From Nocardia transvalensis (GTDB lineage: Bacteria > Actinomycetota > Actinomycetes > Mycobacteriales > Mycobacteriaceae): a stretch of DNA of 64,000 nt. Below the pieces are notes generated by a model. That model searched no databases. It worked only from the letters and a program-made list of their open reading frames with translations, and was not told the origin of the DNA. Below, piece after piece: positions 28,426 to 38,141 of the stretch. The DNA lies in contig NZ_JADLQQ010000005.1 of NCBI RefSeq assembly GCF_015477765.1, forward strand, positions 124,001-188,000, written 5' to 3'. Each line of letters opens with the position of its first letter. The stretch's first letter is position 1. The position numbers and the translations under genes were made by a program.

Positions 28426-29729
28426 CGGATCTGGTGACCCGCGCACAGATCGTGTTGCTGGCACGCACCCTGCACGTGCCGCCGGAACGGCTCGCGCATC
28501 TGGAACGGCTCGGCGCCGACGCGCTGCACGAGATTCAGCAGCGCATGTCGGGGGTCCTGTTCGATCAGCATGCCGAAACGTTCTCGCGGATCAGCAAACT
28601 GGTGCCGATCATTCCGTTGACCATCTCGATGCCGCTGGTGCAGCGCATCGTGCCGCCCATGATGACCGGGCGCGCGGCCGGGGCCGTCGGCGTGGATCAT
28701 CCCAAGAAGGCCGCCGAAACCGTTGCGCTGCTGAACCCCTCGTATGCCGCCGACTGCGCTCCCTATCTGGATCCGCGCACCGTCGGCAAGCTGGCCGATG
28801 TGGCGCCGCCCGAACCGGTGGTGCGGATCGTCAACGAGATTCTGCGCCGCCGCGACTACGTGACGGCCGGGCCGTATCTCGCCTACGCCACCCCGGCCCT
28901 GGTCGCGGCCGTCGAACGGGGTGTCGACGACGACGCCGGGCTGATCTGTTCGGCCGCCTACGCTTTCGCCGCGGACAGCATCAGCGCCATCGTGCGGCAG
29001 CTGCTCGTCGGTGCGCGGCAACGGATTCCGCGCATGGTGCGCACCGTCCTCGCCGGACCGCCCGAACTGCAGGCCGCGGCGCTGTCGGTCTTCGCCCGCT
29101 GCGATCCGGATGTGATCACCGCCGTCGGCGACATCCTGTTCGCCGTCGGATCACCCCCGGCCATCAGCAATCTCATCGATACCGCCATTCAGGTCGGCGC
29201 CGTCCCGGAGCTGATGACCTTCACCGGCCACCTCGGCGCCTTCGCGCTGGGCAGACTCGCGGCCAATCCGATCGTCGGCCACCCACCGGCCCTGGCCGCA
29301 CTGATCGCCGCCCTCGACGGCGAAACCGGGCCGAGCAGCTGGCGGGGGCTGTTCGCCCTGTTGTCGTTCGTCGACACCACCATCCACCGCGAGGCCGCCC
29401 GGTTGCTCGCCGGGCTGTCCGATGCCACCGTCGCGGACCTGCCCGCCCACGCCACCGCGGCCGGTCTGTGGCCGATGCTGCTGGAGACCGTCGCGCTCGC
29501 CGACCCCGATGTCCAGGCCCATATCGGCACGATCTGGTCGACCCTGCCGCCGGAACGCCGCGCGGGCCTGCAATGGCATCTCGACGAGTACCGCCACGAC
29601 GATCGGCTGGCCGTCGTGGCCCGCGCAATTCCGCCGATGTCGGTGGAAGAGGTGTTCTTCAAACGCCGCCGGTTGGGCCGGCACCGTGCCACCGCCGGCG
29701 AGTGGGACGACCGGCCCGACACCCGGTAA
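28422..29729 (+). CDS. Helical-repeat protein of unknown function
   Basis: 435 aa, alpha-helical throughout, with repeats of about 40-45 residues (for example LNPSYAADCAPYLDPRTVGK, then VAPPEPVVRIVNEIL and TPALVAAVERG) that recall the helical bundles of MgtE N-terminal or HEAT-like domains. One moderately hydrophobic stretch (VPIIPLTISMPLV, about residue 65) might touch a membrane. Conserved C-terminal RRRLGR tail. It is translationally coupled to the 74-aa gene. No catalytic motif; function unknown. Confidence 0.78.
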   Translation: MTDLVTRAQIVLLARTLHVPPERLAHLERLGADALHEIQQRMSGVLFDQHAETFSRISKLVPIIPLTISMPLVQRIVPPMMTGRAAGAVGVDHPKKAAETVALLNPSYAADCAPYLDPRTVGKLADVAPPEPVVRIVNEILRRRDYVTAGPYLAYATPALVAAVERGVDDDAGLICSAAYAFAADSISAIVRQLLVGARQRIPRMVRTVLAGPPELQAAALSVFARCDPDVITAVGDILFAVGSPPAISNLIDTAIQVGAVPELMTFTGHLGAFALGRLAANPIVGHPPALAALIAALDGETGPSSWRGLFALLSFVDTTIHREAARLLAGLSDATVADLPAHATAAGLWPMLLETVALADPDVQAHIGTIWSTLPPERRAGLQWHLDEYRHDDRLAVVARAIPPMSVEEVFFKRRRLGRHRATAGEWDDRPDTR

Positions 29730-29793
29730 CCGAGCGAAATTGCAGGCGCATTCACGCCTTTGCCGATTTGTCGCGGCCCCTCGACAGAATCCT

Positions 29794-29821
29794 TTGCCTT
29801 TGCTGCGCATGGTGATAGCTT
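29794..29821 (+). promoter_or_regulatory. Candidate promoter giving a leaderless mRNA
   Basis: TTGCCT (29794-29799), 16-bp spacer, TAGCTT (29816-29821). Only six nucleotides separate the -10 box from the ATG at 29828, and no Shine-Dalgarno precedes it, so transcription may start at the A of the start codon, as is common in mycobacteria. Confidence 0.45.
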
Positions 29822-29827
29822 TTCTAC

Positions 29828-30325
29828 ATGGCCACCGAAAACAATGCCGCTGCACGGATTTGCGCGGGAATTCTCGGTGCCGCCGCGTGTCTGTTCGGGG
29901 TGAGCACCGCGCAGGCCGACGAGGGGCCCGGCCCCGCCCGAATCGGCGATACGGTGTATTTCGCCCTGGGCGGGTGGAACTGCTCGATCGGCCCGAACGC
30001 GACGGTGGGTTGCGACCTCACGGTCCCGGCCCCGTCGATGAATGTGCAGTACGCCGGAATGCAGGTGTCGGTGCCGAATGTGCCGGCCATCATCATCGAT
30101 TCGCCGATGGTGCCGGCTCATCCGCAGTGGAACTCCAACGGCAGTCACACGCTGCCGGGCGGGAATCCGGCGCTCCCGCGGATCGCGTCCGCGAACCACC
30201 GCGCCCCGCAGTATTCGGTCACCCATGCCGGAGCGACATGCGAAATCACCTATCAGGGTGTGGCCGTGTGCACGTCGATGGGCCATGGCTTCAGCCAATG
30301 GGGACCGGTACCGCACGGGTACTGA
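29828..30325 (+). CDS. Secreted protein of unknown function
   Basis: 165 aa. Signal peptide with cleavage after STAQA (about residue 30). Mature part is small, Gly/Pro-rich, with four Cys (WNCSIG, VGCDLT, ATCEIT, AVCTSM) that probably form two disulfides. The ATIGCDL-like beta pattern and HGFSQWGPVPHGY ending resemble secreted proteins common in Nocardia and Mycobacterium. No enzymatic motif. Confidence 0.8.
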   Translation: MATENNAAARICAGILGAAACLFGVSTAQADEGPGPARIGDTVYFALGGWNCSIGPNATVGCDLTVPAPSMNVQYAGMQVSVPNVPAIIIDSPMVPAHPQWNSNGSHTLPGGNPALPRIASANHRAPQYSVTHAGATCEITYQGVAVCTSMGHGFSQWGPVPHGY

Positions 30326-30342
30326 TCCCCACGAATCACCGG

Positions 30343-30957
30343 CTACCGATACCAGACGCCCGAATCCCAAGGGCCGTAGTGCCAGACGTTGAAATCGTAG
30401 CGAGTGTGCGCGCCCGCGAACAGATAGCCGTACCAACCAGCGGAGGTATCGCAGATCTGGTCGTCGTGGTTGCAGACCGTCAACACCGGAAAGGCACCGA
30501 ACCAGTCGTCGACACCGGCGAGCGGATAACCGACGATGTGGTTGCCGGGAGTCGACGACAGGCCACCCCAGCCGGGCCCGGGGGCGCGCTTGGGATCCGA
30601 CAGCAGAATGGCGTTGGCATTGCCGACATTCTGGTGGGCTGTCACCCAGGCGTGGACGATGCCCGCGCCCTCGCTGTGGCCGATCAACCTGATGTGGTCA
30701 CCCGGGCAGGCATTGCGATGCTGCCAGAACAGCCGGTCGAGTTCGTTCAATCCGGACAGCGGATCGAGCGAGTTGTAGCCGACGGGTTGATCCACATAGG
30801 GGATGAAAACCGACGAGGTGTTGTCACCGAGACCGCCCATACCGATGGCCCAGTCGCCAAGACAGTTGTCGGCGTGCGCCTTCGGAGCCGACGGGTATGC
30901 GATGACAAGGAGGATGGCCGACAATAATGCGGCGAAGAGCGCCGTTGCTCTACGCAT
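30343..30957 (-). CDS. Secreted PE-PPE-type alpha/beta hydrolase
   Basis: 204 aa with a signal peptide ending SAPKAHA (about residue 29). The core resembles the PE-PPE (serine hydrolase) domain: FIPYVDQPVGYNS, nucleophile Ser in RLIGHSEGAGIVHAW, Asp in VCNHDDQICDT and His in AGAHTRYDF. Four Cys residues give likely disulfides around the active site, as in cutinases. Probable extracellular esterase or thioesterase. Convergent with the preceding secreted-protein gene, 17 nt apart. Confidence 0.85.
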   Translation of the reverse strand: MRRATALFAALLSAILLVIAYPSAPKAHADNCLGDWAIGMGGLGDNTSSVFIPYVDQPVGYNSLDPLSGLNELDRLFWQHRNACPGDHIRLIGHSEGAGIVHAWVTAHQNVGNANAILLSDPKRAPGPGWGGLSSTPGNHIVGYPLAGVDDWFGAFPVLTVCNHDDQICDTSAGWYGYLFAGAHTRYDFNVWHYGPWDSGVWYR

Positions 30958-31124
30958 GATGGTACTTCTTAATTTATCGTGCCTCCGGGTCCGGCCCGGC
31001 TTGCGGAAGGTGTACCCAAAAATTGCCGGTGGGCATGTTTTTGGGCGAAACAGTTATGTCCGCGGGTCAAATATTGGCCGTAACGCAATGTAGACGGCGA
31101 TGTTCCGCGAAATGCCCTCCGCTT

Positions 31125-31142
31125 GCCGGGCGGTGACCCGGC
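31125..31142 (-). terminator. uvrA terminator hairpin
   Basis: Perfect GCCGGG / CCCGGC stem with a 6-nt loop lying directly against the uvrA stop codon at 31143. Confidence 0.6.
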
Positions 31143-34079
31143 TCAGCCGACCGCCACTTTGCTTCTGGCCGTGGCCTTTTTGGCCTTGGTGGCCTTCTTG
31201 GCGGGTTTCGGGTCGGTTGCGGGCTTTGCCGCCAGAACCTCGCGCAGGAATTGGCCGGTATAGCTTTCCGCCACGGCCGCAACGTCCTCGGGGGTGCCCT
31301 GGGCGACGATGGTGCCGCCGCCGGAGCCGCCCTCCGGGCCCATATCGATCACCCAGTCGGAGGTCTTGATGACGTCCAGGTTGTGTTCGATGACGATGAC
31401 GGTGTTGCCCTTGTCGACCAGGCCGTTGATGACGCCGAGCAGCTTACGGATGTCCTCGAAGTGCAGGCCGGTGGTCGGCTCGTCGAGGATGTAGACCGTG
31501 CGGCCGGTGGAACGCTTCTGCAGTTCGGCGGCGAGCTTCACACGCTGCGCCTCACCGCCGGACAGGGTCGGGGCGCTCTGGCCCAGTCGCACATAGCCGA
31601 GACCGACGTCGACCAGCGTCTTGAGGTAGCGGTGAATGGAGGTGACCGGCTCGAAGAATTCGCACGCCTCCTCGATGGACATGTCCAGCACCTCGGCGAT
31701 GGTCTTGCCCTTGTAGTGCACCTCGAGGGTTTCGCGGTTGTAGCGGGCGCCGTGGCACACCTCGCACGGCACGTATACATCGGGCAGGAAGTTCATCTCG
31801 ATCTTCAGCGTGCCGTCGCCCGAACATGCCTCGCAGCGGCCGCCTTTGACGTTGAACGAGAACCGGCCCGGCTGGTAGCCGCGCACCTTTGCCTCGGTGG
31901 TCGCCGCGAACAGGGTGCGGATCTTGTCGAAGACGCCGGTGTAGGTGGCCGGGTTCGAGCGCGGGGTGCGGCCGATCGGGGACTGATCCACCTGCACCAG
32001 CTTGTCCAGGTGATCCAGGCCGTTGATGCGGGTGTGGCGGCCGGGCACCTGCCGGGCGCCGTTGAGCTTGTTGGCCAGCACCGTGGCGAGGATATCGTTG
32101 ACCAGCGTCGACTTACCGGACCCGGAGACACCGGTCACCGAGGTGAGCACGCCCAGCGGGAAACTCACGTCGATGCCGCGCAGGTTGTGCTCGTTCGCGC
32201 CGACGACGGTGAGCTGCTTCTTCTTGGTGACCGGGCGGCGCACCAGCGGCACCTCGATCTGCTCGCGGCCCGACAGATACGCGCCCGTCAGCGAATTGCG
32301 GTCCTCGAGCAGGCCCTTGTACGGACCGCTGTAGACCACTTGACCGCCGTGCTCACCGGCCAACGGGCCGATGTCGACGACCCAGTCCGAGGCGTGGATG
32401 GTGTCCTCGTCGTGCTCGACCACGATCAGCGTATTGCCCAGATCGCGCAGCCTGGTGAGGGTTTCGATCAGGCGGCGGTTGTCGCGCTGATGCAGGCCGA
32501 TCGACGGCTCGTCCAGCACGTAGAGCACGCCGACCAGGCCGGAACCGATCTGGGTGGCCAGCCGGATGCGCTGTGCCTCACCGCCGGACAGGGTGGCCGC
32601 CGCGCGCGACAGCGTCAGATATTCGAGGCCCACATCGAGCAGGAAGCCCAGGCGCGCCTGAATCTCCTTGAGCACCTGGCCGGCGATCGCGGCCTCCCGC
32701 TCCCCCAGTTCGAGGGAGTTCAGGAACTTCGAGCAGTCGCGGATCGAGAAATCACAGACCTCGGCGATGGACTTCCGTCCGCCCTCGGCGTTCAGGGTGA
32801 CCGCGAGAATCTCGGGCCGCAGCCGAGCACCGTCGCAGACCGGGCATGGGACATCGCGCATGTACCCGTCGTAGTACTCCTTCGCGGAGTCGGACTCGGT
32901 GTTCTCCATCCGCCGCTGCAGGAACGGCATCACGCCCTCGAAGTCGGCGTAGTAGGAGCGCTTGCGGCCGTAGCGGTTGGTGTAGGAGACGTGCACCTGC
33001 TCGGAGCAGCCCTCCAGCACCGCCTTGCGGGCCTTGGGCGGCAGCTGATTCCACGGCGTCTTCATGGAGAAGCCCATGGCGTCGGCCAGGCCCTGCAGCA
33101 GCCGGGTGAAGTATTCGGCGGTCTGACCGCGCGACCACGGGGCGATCGCGCCCTCGGCGAGGCTCAGCTCCGGATCCGGCACCACCAGGTCCGGATCCAC
33201 CTCCTTGCGGATGCCCAGACCGGTGCAGTCCGGGCAGGCGCCGTAGGGCGAGTTGAACGAGAACGACCGCGGTTCCAGATCCTCGATATCGAGCGGATGA
33301 CCGTTGGGGCAGGCCAGTTTCTCGGAGAAGCGGCGCTCCCGATCGTGCGCGTGCTCGTCGCGGTCGACGAAGTCCAGCACCACGATGCCGTCGGCCAGCC
33401 GCAGGGCCGTCTCGATGGAGTCGGTGAGGCGCTGTTTGGAGCTGGGCTTGACGGCGAGGCGGTCCACCACCACCTCGATGTCGTGCTTCTCCTGCTTCTT
33501 CAGCTTCGGCGGCTCGGTGAGCGGATACACCACGCCGTCCACCCGGACGCGCGAATAGCCCTGCGTGTTCAGCTGATCGAACAGGTCCACGAATTCGCCC
33601 TTGCGGGTGCGGACCACCGGCGCCAGCACCTGGAAGCGGATGCCCTCCTCCATGGCCAGCACCTGGTCGACGATCTGCTGCGGGGTCTGCTTGGCGATCA
33701 GCTCACCGCAGACCGGACAGTGCGGGGTGCCCGCGCGGGCGTAGAGCAGTCGTAGATAGTCGTAGACCTCGGTGATGGTGCCGACCGTCGACCGCGGGTT
33801 GCGGTTGGTCGACTTCTGGTCGATGGACACTGCCGGGGACAGGCCCTCGATGAAGTCCACATCCGGCTTGTCCATCTGCCCCAGGAACTGCCGCGCGTAG
33901 GCCGACAGCGACTCCACATATCGGCGCTGTCCCTCGGCGAAGATGGTGTCGAAGGCGAGACTGGACTTGCCGGAGCCGGACAGTCCGGTGAATACGATGA
34001 GGCTGTCGCGGGGCAGGTCGAGATCGACCCCCTTGAGGTTGTGCTCCCGCGCTCCGCGCACCGTCAGGCGATCCGCCAC
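31143..34079 (-). CDS. uvrA: UvrABC excinuclease subunit A
   Basis: 978 aa damage-recognition ATPase of nucleotide excision repair. Two ABC ATPase modules: first Walker A at about residues 32-39 (GLSGSGKSS), second GVSGSGKST about residue 655; signatures [14 protein letters not shown] and [15 protein letters not shown]. Zinc modules include CPDCTGLG (N-terminal half) and CEACSGDG with CEVCHGARY (C-terminal half). Length is normal. It is transcribed alone and is separated from uvrB by about 6.4 kb, roughly as in mycobacteria. The Lys/Ala-rich tail is a lineage feature. Confidence 0.98.
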   Translation of the reverse strand: MADRLTVRGAREHNLKGVDLDLPRDSLIVFTGLSGSGKSSLAFDTIFAEGQRRYVESLSAYARQFLGQMDKPDVDFIEGLSPAVSIDQKSTNRNPRSTVGTITEVYDYLRLLYARAGTPHCPVCGELIAKQTPQQIVDQVLAMEEGIRFQVLAPVVRTRKGEFVDLFDQLNTQGYSRVRVDGVVYPLTEPPKLKKQEKHDIEVVVDRLAVKPSSKQRLTDSIETALRLADGIVVLDFVDRDEHAHDRERRFSEKLACPNGHPLDIEDLEPRSFSFNSPYGACPDCTGLGIRKEVDPDLVVPDPELSLAEGAIAPWSRGQTAEYFTRLLQGLADAMGFSMKTPWNQLPPKARKAVLEGCSEQVHVSYTNRYGRKRSYYADFEGVMPFLQRRMENTESDSAKEYYDGYMRDVPCPVCDGARLRPEILAVTLNAEGGRKSIAEVCDFSIRDCSKFLNSLELGEREAAIAGQVLKEIQARLGFLLDVGLEYLTLSRAAATLSGGEAQRIRLATQIGSGLVGVLYVLDEPSIGLHQRDNRRLIETLTRLRDLGNTLIVVEHDEDTIHASDWVVDIGPLAGEHGGQVVYSGPYKGLLEDRNSLTGAYLSGREQIEVPLVRRPVTKKKQLTVVGANEHNLRGIDVSFPLGVLTSVTGVSGSGKSTLVNDILATVLANKLNGARQVPGRHTRINGLDHLDKLVQVDQSPIGRTPRSNPATYTGVFDKIRTLFAATTEAKVRGYQPGRFSFNVKGGRCEACSGDGTLKIEMNFLPDVYVPCEVCHGARYNRETLEVHYKGKTIAEVLDMSIEEACEFFEPVTSIHRYLKTLVDVGLGYVRLGQSAPTLSGGEAQRVKLAAELQKRSTGRTVYILDEPTTGLHFEDIRKLLGVINGLVDKGNTVIVIEHNLDVIKTSDWVIDMGPEGGSGGGTIVAQGTPEDVAAVAESYTGQFLREVLAAKPATDPKPAKKATKAKKATARSKVAVG

Positions 34080-34377
34080 AGGCCGTCCCTTCTCCCTCGT
34101 CTTTCGGCGTCCAGATCTACCCCCGCCGCCATGCTAGAGACACCCACCGACAAGTTTCGGCGAGCAGCCCACAGCCGGATCGGAACAAGGATCACCGGCC
34201 GTCGCCGACCGGTTGCCGGTCGCACGACGGCGACCGTCTCACCAGACTACGTTCTCGCCCGCGCCCGCGGATCGGTGTGGTGCGCACCACGCCACTGTCC
34301 CTCGCGAGTACTGCACGATGTCGGTCCGGCGCGGTAGCGTGCGAATCCGACCACCACGCGCCCCGAAAGAGCCGCCC

Positions 34378-34734
34378 ATGATCCTCGAGCATGCGTTGCT
34401 GCCGGTCCTGCCCCATCGCACCGCGGAGTTCGAGGCCGCGTTCGCCGAGGCCCGCCCACTGATCGCGGGCATGCCCGGATTTCGCTCGCTCACCCTGTCG
34501 CGCAGCCTCGAGACGCCGAACACCTACCTGCTGCTCGTGGAGTGTGACCGCCTGGAAGACCACACCGAGGGCTTTCGCGGCTCGCCGGAATATCAGCGGT
34601 GGAAACAGCTGTTGCATCACTTCTATGCGCCGTTCCCGGTGGTCGAGCATTTCACCACCGTCATCGAGGCCGTACCGAATGCTGACTCGTGCGTCTCACC
34701 TGGGGTTACGGCGCACGGACCGAACCCGAACTAG
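34378..34734 (+). CDS. Antibiotic-biosynthesis-monooxygenase-like (ABM) protein
   Basis: 118 aa, ferredoxin-like alpha/beta dimeric fold typical of ABM-domain proteins: starts MILEHALLPVLPHRTAEFE, contains MPGFRSLTLSRSLETPNTYL and the C-terminal FYAPFPVVEHF that closes the barrel. Members include small oxygenases, heme-degrading enzymes and proteins without known activity. The start is the ATG at 34378, with GAAAGAG about 8 nt upstream. Divergent from uvrA and upstream of the HelD-type gene. Confidence 0.85.
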   Translation: MILEHALLPVLPHRTAEFEAAFAEARPLIAGMPGFRSLTLSRSLETPNTYLLLVECDRLEDHTEGFRGSPEYQRWKQLLHHFYAPFPVVEHFTTVIEAVPNADSCVSPGVTAHGPNPN

Positions 34735-34806
34735 ACTCGACAACTCTGTTTTCTCTTCTCGCGCGCGGCCGTGATCCGGCCGGCTGTGGTGACAAGGAGT
34801 TCCGTT

Positions 34807-37116
34807 TTGCCCGACCGCCTCACCGAGGATCGCCCGGCGACCGACCGCGCAGCCGAACTCGACCGGGAGCAGGCCTACCTGACCCGCCTCTACGAGCGGC
34901 TCGACGATATGCGCGCCTACGCCCAGCGCCGATTACGGACGGTGCTGCTGGAATCCGGCGGCACCCCGCAGGCCCGCAGCGAGCGCGAGTCGTTCACCCA
35001 GCTCTACACCGAGGATCTGGCGAAATACGACGCCGCCGAGCACGGCCTGTGCTTCGGGCGAATCGACCTGTCGGAGAACGGGACCGACGAATACCGTTAC
35101 ATCGGCCGCCTCGGCATCCTGGACGAGGACGACGACTATGCCACCCTGCTGCTGGACTGGCGCGCCCCGCTGGCCCGGCCGTTCTACCTGGCGACGACCG
35201 CCCAGCCCGACGGGGTGACCCGCCGCCGCCACATCCGCTCCCGCAACCGCAAGGTCACCGCGGTCAACGACGAGTACCTGGACCTGGAGGCCGCGCGCCG
35301 GGCCGGTGCCATCGAATCCGACGAGGGCGGGGTGGGCAGCGAGAGCGCGCTGCTGGCCGCGCTCAACGCCGCCCGCACCGGGCATATGAGCGACATCGTC
35401 GAGACCATCCAGAGCGAGCAGGACGCGATCATCCGCTCCGAGCACAAGAGCGTGCTGGTCGTGCAGGGCGGTCCCGGGACCGGTAAGACGGCCGTCGCGC
35501 TGCATCGCGCGGCCTACCTGCTCTACACCTATCGCCAGCAGCTGGACAAGGCCGGTGTGCTGATCATCGGGCCCAACAGCACCTTCCTCGACTACATCGG
35601 CCAGGTGCTGCCCTCGCTCGGCGAGACCGGGGTGCTGCTGTCCACGATCGGCAACCTCTATCCGGGAGTGCAGGCGACGCTGGAGGATTCGCTGCGCGCC
35701 GGGGAGCTGAAGGGCTCGCTGGACATGATCGACGTGCTGAAGAAGGGCGTGCGCGACTGGCAGCAGGTGCCCAGCGAGCCGATCCGGCTGCGCTTCGACG
35801 GCTACGACCTGACCCTCGACCGCAAGATCGCCACCAAGGCGCGCGGGCGGGCCCGGTCCTCGCGGCGGCCGCACAATCTGGCGCGGCCCGTGTTCGCCGC
35901 CTCGGTGGTCGACGCGCTCACCGATCAGCTGGCCGAGACGCTGGGCAAGGACCTCACCGGCGGGCGGAACCTGTTGAGCCAGGCCGATCTGACCGAGATT
36001 CGCGACGAGATGCGTGCCGACGCGGATATTCAGCGTGCCATTGCGCGGCTGTGGCCGATCCTCACGCCGCAGGAGGTGCTGGCCGGGCTGTGGGCCGATC
36101 CGGATCGCCTGGCCCGCGCGGCCGACCAGCTCTCCGCCGAGGACCGCCAACAGCTGTACCGGCCCGACAACGGCCATTTCAGCGCCGCCGATGCGCCGCT
36201 GCTCGACGAACTGGCCGAGTTGCTGGGCGTCGACGACACCGAGGAGCGCGAGCGCGCCCGGCGGCGCTGGCGTGCGCAGTTGGCCGAGGCCCAGGACGCC
36301 CTGGACATTCTGACCGGTTCGGCGCCCCAGGATCTCGAGGACGAACTGGATCCGGAGATCCTGATGGCCTACGACCTGATCGACGCGAGCCAGCTGGCCG
36401 AGCGGCAGCAGGTGCGTGCCCGCCAGACCACCGCCGAACGCGCCGCGGGCGACCGCACCTGGACCTATGGGCACGTGATCGTCGATGAGGCGCAGGAGCT
36501 GTCGGAGATGGCGTGGCGAATGGTCATGCGGCGCATCCCGAACCGCTGGGTGACGGTGGTGGGCGATGTGGCGCAGACCGGCGATCCCGCCGGGGCGTCG
36601 TCGTGGCAGCGGATGCTCGAACCGTATGTCGCCAACCGCTGGAAGCTCACCGAGCTGACCGTCAACTACCGCACCCCCGCCGAGATCATGGCGGTGGCCG
36701 CGGACGTGCTGGCGGCCATCGATCCGGACGCCGCGATACCGAAGTCGGTGCGCGAATCGGGTTTCCCGCCACAGGCTTTGCGGGTGGCGGCCGCCGATCG
36801 GCCCGCGCAGGTGAGCAAGCTCGTCGCCGAGGAGGCCGACCGGCCCGGTATCACCGCGGTACTCGCGCCGCACGCCCTGGTCGGCGACTATGCCGAGCTG
36901 GCGGGCGATTCCGTGCGCGTGCTGACCGTCTCCGAGGTCAAGGGCCTGGAGTTCGACGCGGTGATCCTGGTCGAGCCCCAGGGCATCGTGGACGAATCGC
37001 CGCGCGGATTGAACGACCTCTACGTGGCATTGACGCGCGCGACGCAGCGACTATCGGTGGTGCACAGCGAGGAACTGCCGGAAGTTCTGGGCGCGTTGGC
37101 GACGGCGGCTGAGTGA
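34807..37116 (+). CDS. helD: HelD/HelR-type RNA polymerase-associated helicase
   Basis: 769 aa from a TTG start at 34807, chosen because AAGGAG lies exactly 7 nt upstream; a GTG at 34771 is in frame but has no site. UvrD/Rep-like SF1 protein: N-terminal coiled coil (ELDREQAYLTRLYERLDDMR), Walker A GGPGTGKTAVALHR about residue 221, DEAQ box in HVIVDEAQELSEMAWRM, motif IV VNYRTPAEI and motif VI LYVALTRATQRL. Known members bind RNA polymerase, release it from stalled complexes, and in some actinobacteria protect it from rifampicin. No rifamycin-associated element was seen upstream. Confidence 0.93.
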   Translation: MPDRLTEDRPATDRAAELDREQAYLTRLYERLDDMRAYAQRRLRTVLLESGGTPQARSERESFTQLYTEDLAKYDAAEHGLCFGRIDLSENGTDEYRYIGRLGILDEDDDYATLLLDWRAPLARPFYLATTAQPDGVTRRRHIRSRNRKVTAVNDEYLDLEAARRAGAIESDEGGVGSESALLAALNAARTGHMSDIVETIQSEQDAIIRSEHKSVLVVQGGPGTGKTAVALHRAAYLLYTYRQQLDKAGVLIIGPNSTFLDYIGQVLPSLGETGVLLSTIGNLYPGVQATLEDSLRAGELKGSLDMIDVLKKGVRDWQQVPSEPIRLRFDGYDLTLDRKIATKARGRARSSRRPHNLARPVFAASVVDALTDQLAETLGKDLTGGRNLLSQADLTEIRDEMRADADIQRAIARLWPILTPQEVLAGLWADPDRLARAADQLSAEDRQQLYRPDNGHFSAADAPLLDELAELLGVDDTEERERARRRWRAQLAEAQDALDILTGSAPQDLEDELDPEILMAYDLIDASQLAERQQVRARQTTAERAAGDRTWTYGHVIVDEAQELSEMAWRMVMRRIPNRWVTVVGDVAQTGDPAGASSWQRMLEPYVANRWKLTELTVNYRTPAEIMAVAADVLAAIDPDAAIPKSVRESGFPPQALRVAAADRPAQVSKLVAEEADRPGITAVLAPHALVGDYAELAGDSVRVLTVSEVKGLEFDAVILVEPQGIVDESPRGLNDLYVALTRATQRLSVVHSEELPEVLGALATAAE

Positions 37117-37118
37117 GG

Positions 37119-37156
37119 TCCCTGTCTCACGGCCCCAGGGGGCCGTGAGACAGGGA
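37119..37156 (+). terminator. helD terminator hairpin
   Basis: Near-perfect 18-bp inverted repeat (37119-37136 with 37139-37156; outer arm TCCCTGTCTCAC). It begins 2 nt after the helD stop. Its GTCCCTG start is shared with the VOC-gene terminator at 40029. Confidence 0.85.
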
Positions 37157-37229
37157 ATGCGATGGGGTCGCCGCGGCGGGGAACACGGAAGCCGCGGTTG
37201 CGGGGAGCGGCGGTGACCGTTTCCTCCTT

Positions 37230-37252
37230 CCCCGGCGTGTTTTTCGCCGGGG
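37230..37252 (-). terminator. Universal stress protein terminator, CCCGGC family
   Basis: CCCCGGC, 9-nt loop GTGTTTTTC (plus-strand reading), GCCGGGG, ending directly at the stop codon (37253). Member of the recurrent hairpin family also found at 46344, 46616, 59410 and 60205. Confidence 0.82.
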
Positions 37253-37705
37253 TCAGCGGACGGTGTGGACGATCAGGACGTCGGTGCGGGACTTGCGGGC
37301 TACGTCGGAGGGGACCGAGCCGAGGAGGCGGCCGGTCAGGGTGTTGAGGCCGCGGTTACCGACGACGAGGAGGTCGGCTTCGACCTCCTTGACCAGGGTG
37401 AGCAGCGATTCCACCGGCTCGCCGACGATCGCGCGCTCGACGATGTCGGTGGCACCGGCCGCCGTGGCGCGGTCGCGCCCCGTGCGCAGGATCTCGTGGG
37501 TGGGGGCGGAACCGCGCACCTGGTAAGCCTCGTCCTTGAGCACGTCGGCCGCGGCGGCCACATCACGATCGTCGGTCGGGTAGTACGCGCAGGCGATGTG
37601 CAGGGTGGCGCCCGAAGCCCCAGCCAGTGCCGCGGCCTTCTCGACTGCGACGTACGACGAGTCCGAGCCATCGGTACCGACGACAATGGTCCGATAGGCG
37701 GTCAT
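37253..37705 (-). CDS. Universal stress protein
   Basis: 150 aa, single UspA domain. Begins YRTIVVGTDGSDSSYVAVEK. The ATP-binding loop G-x2-G-x9-G-S is present (GNRGLNTLTGRLLGSVPSDV), so it is of the nucleotide-binding class. Matches in position the mycobacterial gene between uvrB and uvrA. Likely stress or dormancy role; no clear DosR box upstream. Confidence 0.93.
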   Translation of the reverse strand: MTAYRTIVVGTDGSDSSYVAVEKAAALAGASGATLHIACAYYPTDDRDVAAAADVLKDEAYQVRGSAPTHEILRTGRDRATAAGATDIVERAIVGEPVESLLTLVKEVEADLLVVGNRGLNTLTGRLLGSVPSDVARKSRTDVLIVHTVR

Positions 37706-38141
37706 CTCTCCTCCAAACGTCCAAGTGGTCGGGTGCCGGCGCGTTTTGCCCGTGACTACGGGTACCGCGCGGCAACTGCGCTAGACGATAACCTTTACCG
37801 GGCCGGAAATATCCCGAATCGCAACACATCACACCCGCACGTCGAGTAACACGCAGCACATGTTCGCCGGGCGGATGCCATAAACAACCCGCGCTACCAG
37901 CGCCGATTCCCGGACGCGTCAGTTGCCCGAGATCCACGCCACCGAACCGAACGGTCTTGCGCCACTGGGATTTTCGTCACATCCCGCATGTCGGCGGGGC
38001 GAGGACGGCGATACCGGCCGACCGCACCCAACGCACCGGCGGCGCGTTTGGTGACAGCTCACAATTGCGCCACCGGCCGGACTGCTGATAGTTCGCCGAA
38101 AATCCCGTGCTAATGCTGCGAAATAGGCTGCGACCGGCGGA
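37706..38141. other. Intergenic region, no gene seen
   Basis: 436 bp between the universal stress gene and DoxX, both leftward. It probably carries the stress-gene promoter. A TTCGGGA-containing stretch near 37798-37815 recalls half of a DosR box but the match is poor. No other structure recognised. Confidence 0.4.

Noticed and set aside
31251..33755. 834-codon open frame opposite uvrA
   Set aside because: Mirror of UvrA codons; no protein family features, and uvrA is certain.
34640..34806. Rifamycin-associated element before the HelD-type gene
   Set aside because: I looked for a 19-bp inverted repeat in front of the gene and found none.
37798..37815. Possible DosR box upstream of the universal stress gene
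   Set aside because: Only the first half (TTCGGGA) matches; about 11 of 20 positions fit the consensus.
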